This document shows positions 45,555-55,863 of a stretch of DNA of 64,000 nucleotides, piece after piece. The DNA is taken from positions 14,074,001-14,138,000 of the forward strand of contig JAFFJZ010000010.1 of the NCBI GenBank assembly GCA_018340375.1, given 5' to 3'. The notes below the pieces were generated by a model. The model was given only the letters and a program-made list of their open reading frames with translations, was not told the origin of the DNA and made no database searches. The stretch's first letter is position 1, and each line of letters starts with the position of its first letter. Source of the stretch: Gonatopus flavifemur. Lineage: Eukaryota > Arthropoda > Insecta > Hymenoptera > Dryinidae. A program made the position numbers and the translations under genes.

Positions 45555-46275
45555 CATGAGAACATGAAGGTTCAGCGAACACGCAGATTAGATCTGTATA
45601 GATCGAGGCAAAGATTTATGAAAGCTAACTTTTAGATTCACAAACGTTTGACAAAGGTTCTACGAACATTGAAATGTCCGCCTCGAAAGACTTTCAGGAA
45701 ACATAGATGGAACGTTCGCTGAAGGTTCATCGAAGGTTTGACGAAGCTTCACAAAAATATCTATACTTATATTAATTTTTTTCAATTCATATGCAAAAGC
45801 AATTAATCAATAAACATGAATTGTTATAAATTAATCTGAGTATAGATATTTTTGTGAAGCTTGCTCAAACCTTGGATGAACCTCCATTGGACGTTCTACC
45901 TATGTTTCCTGAAAGTATTTCGAGGCGGACATTTTAATGTTGTTGAAGTTCGAATCGTTCATTAGAACGAAACGAAAATTCAAACTCATAAAATTTGATG
46001 AACCATCGTTGTTATCTTTCCGAATTGAATCCTTGGAACTGGACACATCATTTAAAGAATTAACAGCAAGAGTTCAGGTCTTCAACAGCTGATATTTCGT
46101 TATTCGGTTACTAATCCGTTTCAATAAACGATTCAAACTCCAACAACATACATTTCAACGTTCGTAGGACCTTTGTCAAACGATTGTGAATCTAAAAGTT
46201 AGCTTTCATAAACCTTCGGCCCGATCTATACAAATCTAATTTGAACGTTCGCTGAAGCTTCATGTTCTCTTCGGG
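45555..46275. mobile_element. CCCGAAG palindromic element with a nested MITE
   Basis: Fourth-type copy: GAGAACATGAAGGTTC at the left (terminal CCCGAA damaged) and TTCATGTTCTCTTCGGG at the right. It is interrupted at 45938-46149. Confidence 0.7.
45938..46149. mobile_element. TGTTGTTGAAGTTCGAATCG MITE, 9-bp duplication
   Basis: Inverted ends TGTTGTTGAAGTTCGAATCG and CGATTCAAACTCCAACAACAT. Flanked by ACATTTTAA (45929-45937) and ACATTTCAA (46150-46158). Intact copies of the host element read ACATTTCAACG once. 9 bp fits Mutator-like elements. Confidence 0.75.
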
Positions 46276-46424
46276 CAGTGATCTGATTCAAAGAATATTG
46301 TTTTATTAATATAGAGTTGGACCCAATGAGCATATCAAATACAACACAGTCCGAGGGGAAAATGGATTTGAGCTTGGGACATAAATTAGTCTGTTTTGAC
46401 GTGTTCACCTCTATGTACAATTCA

Positions 46425-46677
46425 ATGAGACCATTTCATAGGTGCTATGCATGTTCATCGAACGTATGTGATCGAATATACGACGGGACGTCAATGGAAC
46501 GTCGATTGGATGAATAACGTACATCTCGAATATACTATGGATGTTCTAAGTATATTTAAAACAATCTCATTCGAATATTCTATGTACGTTGATTATATCT
46601 TCTTCGTATCTCATTCGTACATTCTACAAACGTTTTTATTTTGTATATACTTGGAATTTCTGTTGCTGCTTGGGTCA
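46425..46677. repeat. CCCAAGTAGC-family fragment
   Basis: GAGACCATTTCATAGGTGCT through to TTCTGTTGCTGCTTGGG, right-hand portion of the 44523-44840 family. Confidence 0.65.
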
Positions 46678-46807
46678 GCAGTAATATAATATCGCGAAAA
46701 TTAAAAACTCAGTCACATGTATAGTATAGCAGGGTAAGATGACATATGCAGTCAGAATGGGAAGAAAATGGACAATAAACCTTCCCATGTGGAAATTGCT
46801 GGACTAC

Positions 46808-47150
46808 CCTGGTGAAAATATCTAAACAAACCTGAATATTTTTGAATTAAAGGATTTCAAATTACTTAGAAACTGTTCCTGCTACTTCCGAACCAAGATT
46901 TGACACATATAAAGAATTTCAAATCACTCAGAATTCTTTTCCGCATTACAGTTGATTCCGCCAACTTCCGCAATTTAGATAAAAAGAGTTGAGGTTTACT
47001 TCCATATTGCCTGAACTACATTATAAATTCGGTTCATTTACGAAAAAGTAGAAGAAAACTGTTTCCATGCATTTGAACTTTATTTCCGTACCCATGAGCT
47101 TAAGAACACTTAGGAATAGTATACACAAAATGGCTTCCAATTACTTGAGA
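46808..47150. repeat. Left part of a CCCTGG-family element
   Basis: CTACCCTGGTGAAAATATC then CTTAGAAACTG, TTCCGC words as in 3955-4821. Truncated at about 47150 by a different repeat. Confidence 0.6.
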
Positions 47151-47151
47151 A

Positions 47152-48830
47152 CCAAGGGCGTATCCGGGGGGGGGGTCCGGATCCCCCCCCCCCAAATGTA
47201 TAATTCATATATATATCACCCCAACAAAAAGATTTCTCTTCAAAACTCGATTGTTTTAATATTCAGAAAAAGCAAGAATTTTTTCAACAGATTCATATTA
47301 TAAAACTCTGTAAAATTCTGCATATTTCTGAAAATTTCTATCACCAGTAAAGGTTTCTCTTCACATTTCCAACTTTTTAAACAAAATTGTTTTTTTGAGA
47401 AATGTAGACATTTTTCGACATTTTTCTGCTTGACAAATAGTGGAATTAATTATTCGACGAGGGAAAAAATTTTCTCCACGAATTCATACATCTCTCTTCA
47501 AATCGTATTTGCAGAGAAAATTGGAATTTTATCCCCATTTGTCTGACTTGGAAATATTCCCCAATAAAGATATTTCTCTTCAAAACTCCAACAATTTCTC
47601 TGCAAAACTTCATTATCGCAATTCTTAGAGAAAAAAAGAATTTTTCAACAGATTCATCTTCCAAAACTCTGTGAAATTCTGCATATTTCTGAAAATTTCT
47701 ATCGCCAGTAAAGGTTTCTCTGTACATTTCCAACTTATTGGTCAAAGTTGTTTTGTTGAGAAATGTTGGATTTTCTCAACATTTTCCTACTTGATAAGTG
47801 GTGGAAACATTTGATGAGGAAAGGAATTTTCTCCACGAATTCATACATTTCTCTGCAAACTACATTTGCAGAAAAAAATTTGAATTTTCTCTTTATTTGT
47901 CTATTTCAAGAATATTACGGCTTGTGGCGGAGAGTTGAGTTTTCTATACAAATTCATACATTTTTCTCAAATCGCATTTGCGGAGATAAAGTGAATTTTT
48001 CAAAATTTTTCAATCGACTCAAAACAACCTAAGTAAAATTCACTAGTAGGTCTCGAAAAAACCTCTCTCCCACGACCCACTCATTTTTCCTTTCGGAGGA
48101 TTCTGAATCGATTAGTCTATATCTGACGGGAACGAATTTTTTAAAATTTCCTATCGATTTGACCCAGCACTTGGAAAAATTTACAAGTTGGGGTCAAAAA
48201 AATCCCCTCTCCCACGACCTATTCATTTTTCGTTTCAGAAGATTCTAAATTGATTGGTCTATACCTCACGAAAACGAATTTTTCCAAAATTTTCCATTGC
48301 GATGATTCCCATAAGTGGTACTTTAAGATTACTGTAGTCATCTCGGAGATCCGCTGATGTGATAGAGGCTTTGCTTCTCACTCGCAGGACCCGGGTTCAA
48401 TCCTCACTGAGGAAAGTTCCTAAAAATGGACTTTCAATGTGGTGTCTCTTCCGTAATGTCATTCAAGTCGAATTGGAAGGAGATTTGTAGAGATAAACTC
48501 TGAACAAACATTTTTTTTCTCAAGCAAAAGTGAATAGATAAAACAGAGATCTGTAAAGTAATGCAGAAATATGCAGAGAAGTATTCAATGTAATATGGAG
48601 ATTTGGCGAGTTTTGTACGAATTTTGTGGAGAAATTCATAAAATATTACGAAGATTGGAAGAATTATGTACAATTTTGCAGAGTAATGCAGAAATTTGTA
48701 GAGTAATATTCATGGTTAAAAATTCTGCAAATTTCTCAAAGCGTCCAAAATCTGACAGTTATGTAGAAAAATCTGAAGAGTTTTGAAGAATTTTGAAGAG
48801 AAATATTTTTATTGGGGCAACTACCGGTCA
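47152..48830. mobile_element. Element with poly-G/poly-C end and internal tandem repeats
   Basis: Begins AAGGGCGTATCC followed by a G-run/C-run hairpin (47166-47193). CCCCAACAAAAAGATTTCTC at 47219 pairs with GAAATATTTTTATTGGGG near 48812. Between them a unit of about 350 bp recurs (CTCTGTAAAATTCTGCATAT at 47306, again at 47667), and a unit of about 140 bp is duplicated (48050-48300). No transposase seen. Confidence 0.55.
48345..48412 (+). repeat. tRNA-like Pol III module
   Basis: GATCCGCTGATGTGATAGAG resembles an A box and GGGTTCAATCCT a B box, tRNA-like spacing. A 68-nt near copy sits at 62955-63022 in an unrelated element. Confidence 0.45.
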
Positions 48831-49610
48831 AAAAACCAAATCCACTCCTTTAAAGAGAAAGAGCCTTACAAATTTTCACACTTCAACCAAGAATCATCAA
48901 CATGAATCGTACGAAATAATACAACCAAGCATTCGGGAAGATATTCTTTCCGTGAGAAAGTGCTGTACTGAATATGTTCACAAAAACCGAAATCCCTATC
49001 AGAAATTGGTAACATACTGTAGAACTATATGAAATTTTCAGAGTGAGATTGCACTCGTTAGCCGGCCAAAAGTGTGCTTGTCAAATTTTTAGGTGAAATT
49101 TTCACTCTGTCAGAGTGGTAGTTCAAAGTTTTAGGTTCAAAGCTTTCAACCATTTCAATTGTAGAATGAATTTTCTACTTCAAAAGAAAGAGTTCAGTCG
49201 AAACGAATGAAAATCCCATCCAAGTCGGACAAACTCACTTCTGAAATTTAGTGGAGTGAAACGTGGTGTTTTTCAGTCTTCCAGATTTAAAGAGTAGATA
49301 AGAGATTTGAATGTAATTCAAAAACTCATATTTTGTTTTTCGAATTGGTTTTTGGATTTTTCTTACCATAGTTTTTCACTGAATTATGCAACTATGTGAA
49401 ATTCTTTCCCTTTTAATAAATAAATTAAAATATTTGACCAGCAATGAATACCCAGATATCCTAGTAACACAGGATTCGTACAGCATGCTTAGAATGTTCA
49501 TGATACATGAACAGGACATTTAACGTGCTAAGAGGGTTCGCAGAACATACTACGGATATTCGTGTGTTACTTAGCAGTTGAGAAGGTCTCATAAATTCGA
49601 ATGGATTCTA
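48831..49610. other. AT-rich sequence with a decayed CAGCAC-like repeat
   Basis: 49451-49575 reads CCCAGATATCCTAGTAACAC, GCTTAGAATGTTCATG and ends GTGTTACTTAG, resembling a degenerate CCCAAGTGACAC-type element. Confidence 0.35.
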
Positions 49611-49678
49611 CCCTATGAGAACAACTCAGTCAAAATGCCATCAAATTAATGTCACTTTGACAAGCTGTTCTCATTGGG
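49611..49678. mobile_element. Smallest CCC..GGG hairpin, 68 bp, TA duplication
   Basis: CCCTATGAGAACAACTCAGT and complement TTGACAAGCTGTTCTCATTGGG; TA on both sides (49609-49610, 49679-49680). Confidence 0.7.
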
Positions 49679-49680
49679 TA

Positions 49681-50160
49681 GTTATTTCTAGGACAGAAAC
49701 CAGATGAAATCTAGTATATAAACTTGATTTCATATGGTTTTATGAGATTTTGCCATTTGACTGATCGAATCTCTTGAAATTCTTATACAGTTTTTGCATT
49801 TTTATAAGAAATCATAAATTTCTTTGAAATTGATTTATGAGATGTTTTGGATTTCAAATATTTAAACTCTTCGGCATATTCAAGTAATGCAATAATATAA
49901 CTTTTAATTAACTTTTGTGCTACCTTATTTGATGTATAATTTGCAGATACTGTTGGAGATTCATTAATGCTTGATATAATGACCCAAAAATATTAATGAT
50001 TGTATCAATTGAATATTTATAAGAACTAAAAGTATTGATACAAATTGTATCTCAAATAAAAGATATCGATGAATGAATGTATCATAGTATTTATAAACAG
50101 ATCTTCTGTATTCTTTATGATTTCTCTAATGATTCATGAAACGCTCTCTTTCTCTTTCTT
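49681..50160. other. AT-rich unique sequence
   Basis: No gene recognised. Confidence 0.3.
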
Positions 50161-50170
50161 CACACACACA

Positions 50171-50201
<31 letters not shown>

Positions 50202-50229
50202 GCACACACATATATATATATGTATATAT
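50161..50229. repeat. Compound microsatellite (CA)n(CG)n(CA)n(TA)n
   Basis: CACACA run, then GCGCGC, then CACACA, then TATATA within about 70 bp. It creates spurious frames on both strands. Confidence 0.95.
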
Positions 50230-50310
50230 GAAATGTTTCCGCATTTCGTGACTTGACCGACTCTTGCGAGTTTACGTTGAAACTTAAACAACAATCTTCC
50301 GAGCATTTCA

Positions 50311-50480
50311 ACTTTATTTTCCTAACAGCGTGTGCCAAATTCGGTTTTCCAAGCCTGTGTTGCGTGCGTAAAGTGAGTGATTCCCGCACTGGTCCGACTG
50401 CCGTGTGGGAATCACTCACTCTGCGCACGCAACACAGGCCTGGAAAACCGAAGTTCGCGCACCTTGTCAGGAAAAATAGT
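50311..50480. repeat. Long hairpin (GCCTGTGTTGCGTGCG arms)
   Basis: CGGTTTTCCAAGCCTGTGTT pairs with its complement near 50430-50452; AGTGAGTGATTCCC pairs with GGGAATCACTCACT. 170 bp, moderately GC-rich. Confidence 0.75.
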
Positions 50481-50708
50481 ATACGATACTCGTGCACACG
50501 TAGCTCATCGCGCACTCGCTTCGCTCGTGTGAGAACGACCTACTTTGCGCACTTGTATCGTAATGTACTATTCCGCACCAATGAGCTTCGGAACAGTGAC
50601 GCATAGTACACACAAAATGTTTTCCAATGACTTGGGGGCATTCGTGAGTATTTGAGTAATTGAGGTCATCTACGCGCTTAGTAAACGTAACTACCTCCGC
50701 GTATATTG

Positions 50709-50989
50709 GATACGCTAAGAGCAAAAGTGACACTCAAATTGTTGTCAAACAAAAACAGGACAGGAACTTCCGAGAGCAAGAATGGAATGTCAAAATTTTG
50801 GAGCAAAAGCGATATACCTATGATTTGGGACGAAAGAGCAACCACAGAAATCTCTGGGCAAAAATGTAACACTGAAGAGTTCGAACAAAAACGAATCAAC
50901 GCACAACCCAATTCTGTATTTATGTAAGTTTCTGTCCTGTTTTTGCTTGACAACAATTTGAGTGTCACTTTTGCTCTTCTTAGCGTATC
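50709..50989. mobile_element. GATACGCTAAGAGCAAAAGT palindromic MITE
   Basis: Arms of about 65 bp at each end (GACACTCAAATTGTTGTC and complement), ends GATACGC..GCGTATC. Host sequence GTATATTTGTG is interrupted with a short duplication containing ATT or TTG; its exact length is unclear. Confidence 0.7.
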
Positions 50990-51454
50990 ATTTGTGTGAA
51001 ATAGATCGGAAATCCATTTGAAACTGCGTTTTTAGGCCTGAACGGGAGTTCGTGGAAGTTGATTAGGTCAAATATGACCTCGTGAACGGTGATCAAAATT
51101 TCATTTCCGATTTTCCATAAGTAAACCTAAACAGATGTGAACCTAAGATGTACCTAAGGGATAGAAAGTCATCTAGGCGATTAGGAAACGTATCCACCCT
51201 CAAGTACACAAGTAGCACCAGAATGTATTATGAACGTTCTTCGAATATTCGAAATATGTTCTATGCATATTCATCGAACGTATGTAATTGAATATACGAC
51301 GGTACACCAATTGAACGTCGATTGAATGAATATCGTACATTGTGGATGTACTTTGCACGTTCTAAGTATATTTGAAACAGTCTCATTCGAATATTCTATG
51401 AATATTCATTATATATTCTTCGTGTCTCATTCGTACATTTTGAGAACGTTTCTA

Positions 51455-52748
51455 TTGGGAGTACAAATTAATTCGGTTCGTTTTTTTACAGTTAAAGATG
51501 CGTTCATTTCAGAAGAACATGAATTATCAAATTAATCAAAGTATTGTCCATCGCTGGCTATCACTTTTTCCCATCTTTCGGGTAATTTTCGAATCCCGTT
51601 ACGGAAAAACGTCTCGTCTTTCGAGGCGATCCAAGTTAGGAGCCAATTTTCGATTTCTTCGAACGAAGTGAACCGGTGGCCTGCCAAATCGTGCTGCATC
51701 TGTCGGAATAACCAGTAATCGGAAGGAGCAATGTCCGGCGAGTACGGCGGGTACGGTAGAATATCCCACTTCAACGTTTCCAGATAATTTTTCACTACTT
51801 TTGCGACATGAGGCCGAGCGTTATCGTGTAGAAGAATAACTTTGTCATGTCTTTCCTTGTATTCCGGACGGTTTTCTCATAACGCACGACTCAAACGAAT
51901 CAATTGTAGCCTATACCGATCACCCGTAATAGAATCACCAGGTTTCAGCAACTCATAGTATATAACACCCTTTTGGTGCCACCAGATACACAGCATGATC
52001 TTTGAACCATGAATATTCCTCTTTGGTGTCGATGTTGAAGTCGATGGCAATGATTGACCGGGCATAGCATAGTATTTTATTTTCTTGGAGTTATCGTAGA
52101 ATATCCATTTCTCATCTCCTATCACAATCCGATGTAAGACCCCCTTTCTTCGTTGTCTTTGAATCAGCTGCTCGCAAATGAAAAATCGCCGTTCAATGCC
52201 TCTAGGCTTTAAGTCATAAGGCACCCAATTGCCTTTGAATCATGCCCATGGATTGTAATCGTACGGAAACTGCTTGTTGCGTAACTCCTAATGATTCCGC
52301 AAGCTCCTGTTGCGTTTGACTCGGATCTTCGTCGAGTAAAACCTCCAATTCCTCGTTTTCGAATTTTTGTGGTTGTCCTGAGCGAGGCTTGTCTTCGACA
52401 TTGAAATCGCCATTCTTGAAACGTCGAAACCATTCCCTACATGATTTATCAGTTGGAGCATTGTCACCATAAACTTCCACAAGCATTCGATGGACTTCAG
52501 CTGCACTTTTTTTCCAATTAAAACAGAAAACTAGCACCTCCCGCAAATGCTGCTTAGTTAAAACGAAATTTGACATACTTCACTGAGTAAAAATCGGGAT
52601 TCTAGAAGGAACTCGGGGTGATATCACCTGAATATTATTCACAGGTGTCTAACCTCTCTGAAACAATTCAAATCGGTTGTGACTATGAAACATTCATGAG
52701 AGCGAGAGTCATCTTTTCAAACCGGACCGAACTAATTTGTACTCCCAA
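51455..52748 (-). mobile_element. Mariner element, copy 2 (1294 bp)
   Basis: Ends TTGGGAGTACAAATTAATTC and GAACTAATTTGTACTCCCAA with TA duplicated (51453-51454, 52749-52750). Intact relatives of the target read GTTTCTATTTCGTA, so the insertion point is exact. Confidence 0.93.
51532..52576 (-). pseudogene. Mariner transposase, copy 2 (nearly complete, broken)
   Basis: ATG at 52576: MSNFVLTKQHLREVLVF, then HTH domains with WFRRFKNGDFNVEDKPRSG. A frameshift after MIQRQLG leads into VPYDLKPRGIERRF. Catalytic IGDEKWIFYD, LLHDNARPHVAK and PSDYWLF give a D-D spacing of 34 (DD34D). A stop follows SRAL. It ends ERWEKVIASDGQYFD. Two lesions are shared with copy 1, so neither copy can supply transposase. 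Confidence 0.92.
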
Positions 52749-52830
52749 TATTTACGTATATACTTTGAACTTCTGTTCTTACTTGGGTATATTCGTGCGG
52801 AAATAGATCGGAAATACATGGAAACTGTGT

Positions 52831-53017
52831 TCAGAAAATCCTGAATTTCAGTCAAGTTTTCAAGTAAGATGTAGCCACTTTCAGTCGAACTGTTTACAGT
52901 GAACATATCTGCAAAGTTTAAATACTGTTGTTCATTTTTTTCATTAAAAAAAAAAATCCTGAAAACTCGTCAAATTTACGGATACTAGACCACTGGGTCA
53001 CCCTTAAACCTGAAGCC
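52831..53017. repeat. Fragment related to the 37.4-kb palindrome
   Basis: CTGAATTTCAGTCAAGTTTTC and GTAGCCACTTTCAGTC resemble the arms at 37393-37572. Only part of one arm. Confidence 0.35.
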
Positions 53018-53397
53018 ACACGGAGAAAAAGGATTCGTTGACTCAAATGAGATTTGTTTACAGTAAATAAATCGTATATTTGGATACGAGCAAAGAAATA
53101 TTTACTAATATTCATTTTATCACATAGTTGTGCAAAATACCACATATTTCTTTGAATCAACTTCATACCGATTATGATTCGATACATCTGAATTTGACAA
53201 GAATTCATATTCATTCACGTCAACTTCAATCACTTTGAATCAAATGAATGATTTGGTTATAGTTAATAAATATGAATTTCTTGACTCAACACAATGTTTG
53301 GTTATAATCAATAGTTCTTATTTGTATGAAATGATACTACTTGAAAATGTTCAACTGAATGCGTTGATTTGTCAGAAGAAAATCTTTTTCTCAGTAC
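53018..53397. repeat. CACACGGAGAAAAAGG MITE with TTTGACTCAAA words
   Basis: Ends CACACGGAGAAAAAGGATTC and AAAATCTTTTTCTCAGTAC. The interior repeats TTGACTCAA, TTTGAATCAA and GGTTATAGTTAATAA. Ends resemble those of 42024-42374. Confidence 0.6.
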
Positions 53398-53704
53398 AAC
53401 CACTAGGCAACCTCTTTAAACTCGCACAAAAGTACACCTCACATCAATTACTATTGGATTGAAATTAAGACTGAATTTGAACTGAAATACAAAGCAAATT
53501 GATTGTGATGAATGTGTTCGTCCATTGTTGTTTGTTTGATTTCACTCAACATGGTGTTACCTATCGATGATGAGAAATATGTTGGTGTTTATTCGATGAA
53601 TTAAAAAAAAAAGTGTTCCTCCTTATGAATTATTCAACTTTACTCACGACTATGCGCGATTGCATCATGATCATAGTTGTTCTAGACTGAAAAACTATAA
53701 CAGT

Positions 53705-53785
53705 CTTTGGGGGACCCGAACCTACGTCCTCGCTGGATTATCCCGCCCTTGTCCTTTGTGTTTAACCACTTCGCCATGCTTCAGT
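53705..53785 (-). repeat. tRNA-like Pol III promoter relic (SINE head)
   Basis: On the minus strand, TGGCGAAGTGGTTAAACAC is an excellent A box and AGGTTCGGGTCCCC a B box about 40 nt on. The acceptor and T stems pair poorly, so a tRNA-derived SINE or pseudo-tRNA is likelier than a functional tRNA. Confidence 0.5.
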
Positions 53786-53821
53786 TACGATCGAATGGTG
53801 TGATAATTCATTTTATAGTAA

Positions 53822-53929
53822 CCCAAGTGACACAAGAAGTTCCGAGAATGCGCTCGAACGTTCTAAGAATGGTCCAGCACCTTCTTAGATTGTTCGAGCA
53901 CATTCTTAGAACTTCTTGTGTTACTTGGG
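53822..53929. mobile_element. CCCAAGTGACACAAG hairpin element, AA duplication
   Basis: 108 bp; CCCAAGTGACACAAGAAGTT and complement AACTTCTTGTGTTACTTGGG. AA on both sides (53820-53821, 53930-53931). Words: TTCTAAGAAT, GAACGTTC. Confidence 0.8.
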
Positions 53930-53931
53930 AA

Positions 53932-54310
53932 GTGTAGTGTGAAGTTAAAGAAGAATTTTAAAAACATTTTAGGGGAAACTGAAAATCAGTAAAAATGTGA
54001 ATATCCCCAGAAGTTTGAATTAATATTTGAGTATGCGTTGTGATGTTCAAGTGGAAGTGTCAAAATCAAAGAGTACATGAACGATGTGCGTACGTAAACA
54101 AATTCCAGTAACAAACTTTTATGAAGTTGACACTACAAAGTTTTTACCGAATTTGTTACGCATACTGAGTAATAAATAGAGAACATTGAATAATTTGATT
54201 CAATTGAGACTATGATTAATTACATGTACGCAGGATATAAACCATTGTAATAATGAGAATGAAACAATTTCAACCGTATTTTCGACTGAATTATCGATCG
54301 AACTCTACAT
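53932..54310. other. AT-rich unique sequence
   Basis: No gene recognised. Confidence 0.3.
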
Positions 54311-54432
54311 GGCTGATTATAAAATCTGAAGTGCTAAGAATCAGCATATTCATAACTCATTTTCATTCCTCTTTACGACAGAAATCATCATATTGCTGAT
54401 TCTAAGTCTCATCTAAAAATCAGTCGATCATG
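54311..54432. repeat. GCTGATTxxAAAATCTGA hairpin
   Basis: GCTAAGAATCAGCATATT pairs with ATATTGCTGATTCTAAG; outer GCTGATTATAAAATC pairs imperfectly with AAAAATCAGTC. About 122 bp. Confidence 0.55.
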
Positions 54433-54554
54433 GAATCCAGATTTATTTTTTACTGTCTTGAATTTTGACTGCATAGGTCATCTGTCCTTGTATGTCATCG
54501 TACCCCGCTTCAGCCAGCACAAATGATCAATTCTAATTTATAAAGACTTCTTGA

Positions 54555-54775
54555 AGACCTCTTGATTAGTTTCCGTTATGCTAATCAATATGTATTCATT
54601 ATGAATATTTTGAATTCAAAATGAAAAGGTATTGAATGCCCGCAGAATTCATTATCAAATTTCGATATAAATTCTCTCTGAACATTAAGTTGTTCATGAA
54701 GAGTTCATTTTGAATTCAAAATATTGAAAATGAATACATATTGATCAGTATAACGGGAGCTCTTTGCAGAAACTC
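54555..54775. repeat. CCGTTATGCTAATCAATATG palindrome
   Basis: Left arm pairs with CATATTGATCAGTATAACGG near 54740-54765; ATTTTGAATTCAAAAT occurs in both arms. Confidence 0.65.
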
Positions 54776-55056
54776 TTATGCTGTATGAGGCTTTACTACA
54801 ATTAAATTCCCAATTGAGTTACCAAGAACTAGGAATTGCACTCTGAAGTATACTTGACAAATGAATGAAATTTCAAGAAATTCTGAACGGCATACTTTTT
54901 GGAAGATTCAATTTCTAAACAGCGGAACATTTCTTCAGAATGAAAAAAAATCCTCTATTCTTGATGAAAAAACCACACTATCAGGGAATGGAATTCACCA
55001 TTGAAATGAGAAGTTCCCATATTTCGTGCAGTTCAAATATATTCAAGGTAATACTA

Positions 55057-55569
55057 CCCGAAGAGAACATGAAGCTCCGACAAACGTTCAGGATAGATCA
55101 ACATAGATCATTCTGAAGCTCCGTTGAAGCCAATTTTTAGGTTTGTGCACGTTTTACGCAGTTGGGATGAACATTTAAATGTCCGCTGGAGGATAGTTTC
55201 AGGGAAGGTTCATAGAACATTTATTAAAGATTCTCCGAAGATTCCTTCGAGTTCCAGTTGAGCATGTTTCAAAGGGAATCAAAATTAGAATCATAATTTC
55301 TTCTACCCTTCATTTTTTCGTGAAAAAAATTATAACTAACAAACCCTTATATCGAAAAATTGAAACTCCAGTGAATCTTCGGTAAATTTTCAAAGAACAG
55401 AACAAAGGTTCTGTGAACCTTTCTTGAAACTATTGTCAAGCGGATATTGTAACGTTCATCAGACCTTCGTCAAATGTTTATGAACCTAAACTTGAGCTCC
55501 AACGGAGCTTTAGTCTGATCTATGTTGATCTATTCTGAACGTTTGTCGGAGCTTCATGTTCTCTTCGGG
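55057..55569. mobile_element. CCCGAAG palindromic element, 513 bp
   Basis: CCCGAAGAGAACATGAAGCT to AGCTTCATGTTCTCTTCGGG. Flanks TA and TG. It lies just upstream of the signal-peptide exon. Confidence 0.75.
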
Positions 55570-55760
55570 TGTTATAATGAGTTGGGATGAAGAAATGCAA
55601 GTCGGAACGAAGAAACCGTGTGCTTATGCAGACTTGCAGAAAACTTTTCCTTTGACGCAAAGAAAGAATTTTGAAATCTCATTTTCTCTTGGTTGAAAGA
55701 TTTTTTGAACGTGTGAGAGTCAACATCCATGATTTCACCTCGATTAATTGAATTCCAGTC

Positions 55761-55863
55761 ATGCACCAATTCAGTGGATTGATGTTATTTGTATGCCTCA
55801 TGATTGGCATAATGGGCGTGTACGCTACCCAATGGGATTTTAGAAACCTAAGGGGAATGCAAG
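55761..55863 (+). CDS. Signal-peptide exon of the secreted-protein gene
   Basis: Thirty-four codons plus one base, from the ATG to a GTGAGT donor. A possible 3' splice site, TTGAATTCCAG, sits two bases before the ATG, so an upstream non-coding exon is possible. A 513-bp CCCGAAG palindromic element ends 191 bp upstream and may sit in the promoter. Confidence 0.5.

Larger units (their letters stand above)
51207..52787. mobile_element. CCCAAGTAGCACC element carrying a mariner, TA duplication
   Basis: Left end CACAAGTAGCACCAGAATGT, right end TTCTGTTCTTACTTGGG. TA on both sides (51205-51206, 52788-52789); the empty host reads AAGTATATTCGTGCGG. It is interrupted by the mariner at 51455-52748. Confidence 0.8.
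50564..52830. repeat. CCCTGG-family segment carrying two nested insertions
   Basis: CTTAGG/TTCCGC-type sequence matching 6150-6470 (GTAAACGTAACTACCTCC, GCGGAAATAGATCGGAAA) is present at 50564-50708, 50990-51206 and 52788-52830, interrupted by 50709-50989 and 51207-52787. Confidence 0.65.

Noticed and set aside
47166..47193. G-run/C-run as a possible regulatory quadruplex
   Set aside because: It sits at the start of a repeat (AAGGGCGTATCC...) and pairs with itself; the simplest reading is a transposon end, and homopolymer length may be unreliable.
50126..50515. 129-codon minus-strand frame
   Set aside because: It runs through a CA/CG microsatellite and a hairpin arm; the residues (CVCVCVC, ARARARV) are repeat translation.
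53705..53785. Possible functional tRNA gene on the minus strand
   Set aside because: Good A box, but the T stem and acceptor stem are mismatched; treated as a SINE or pseudo-tRNA.
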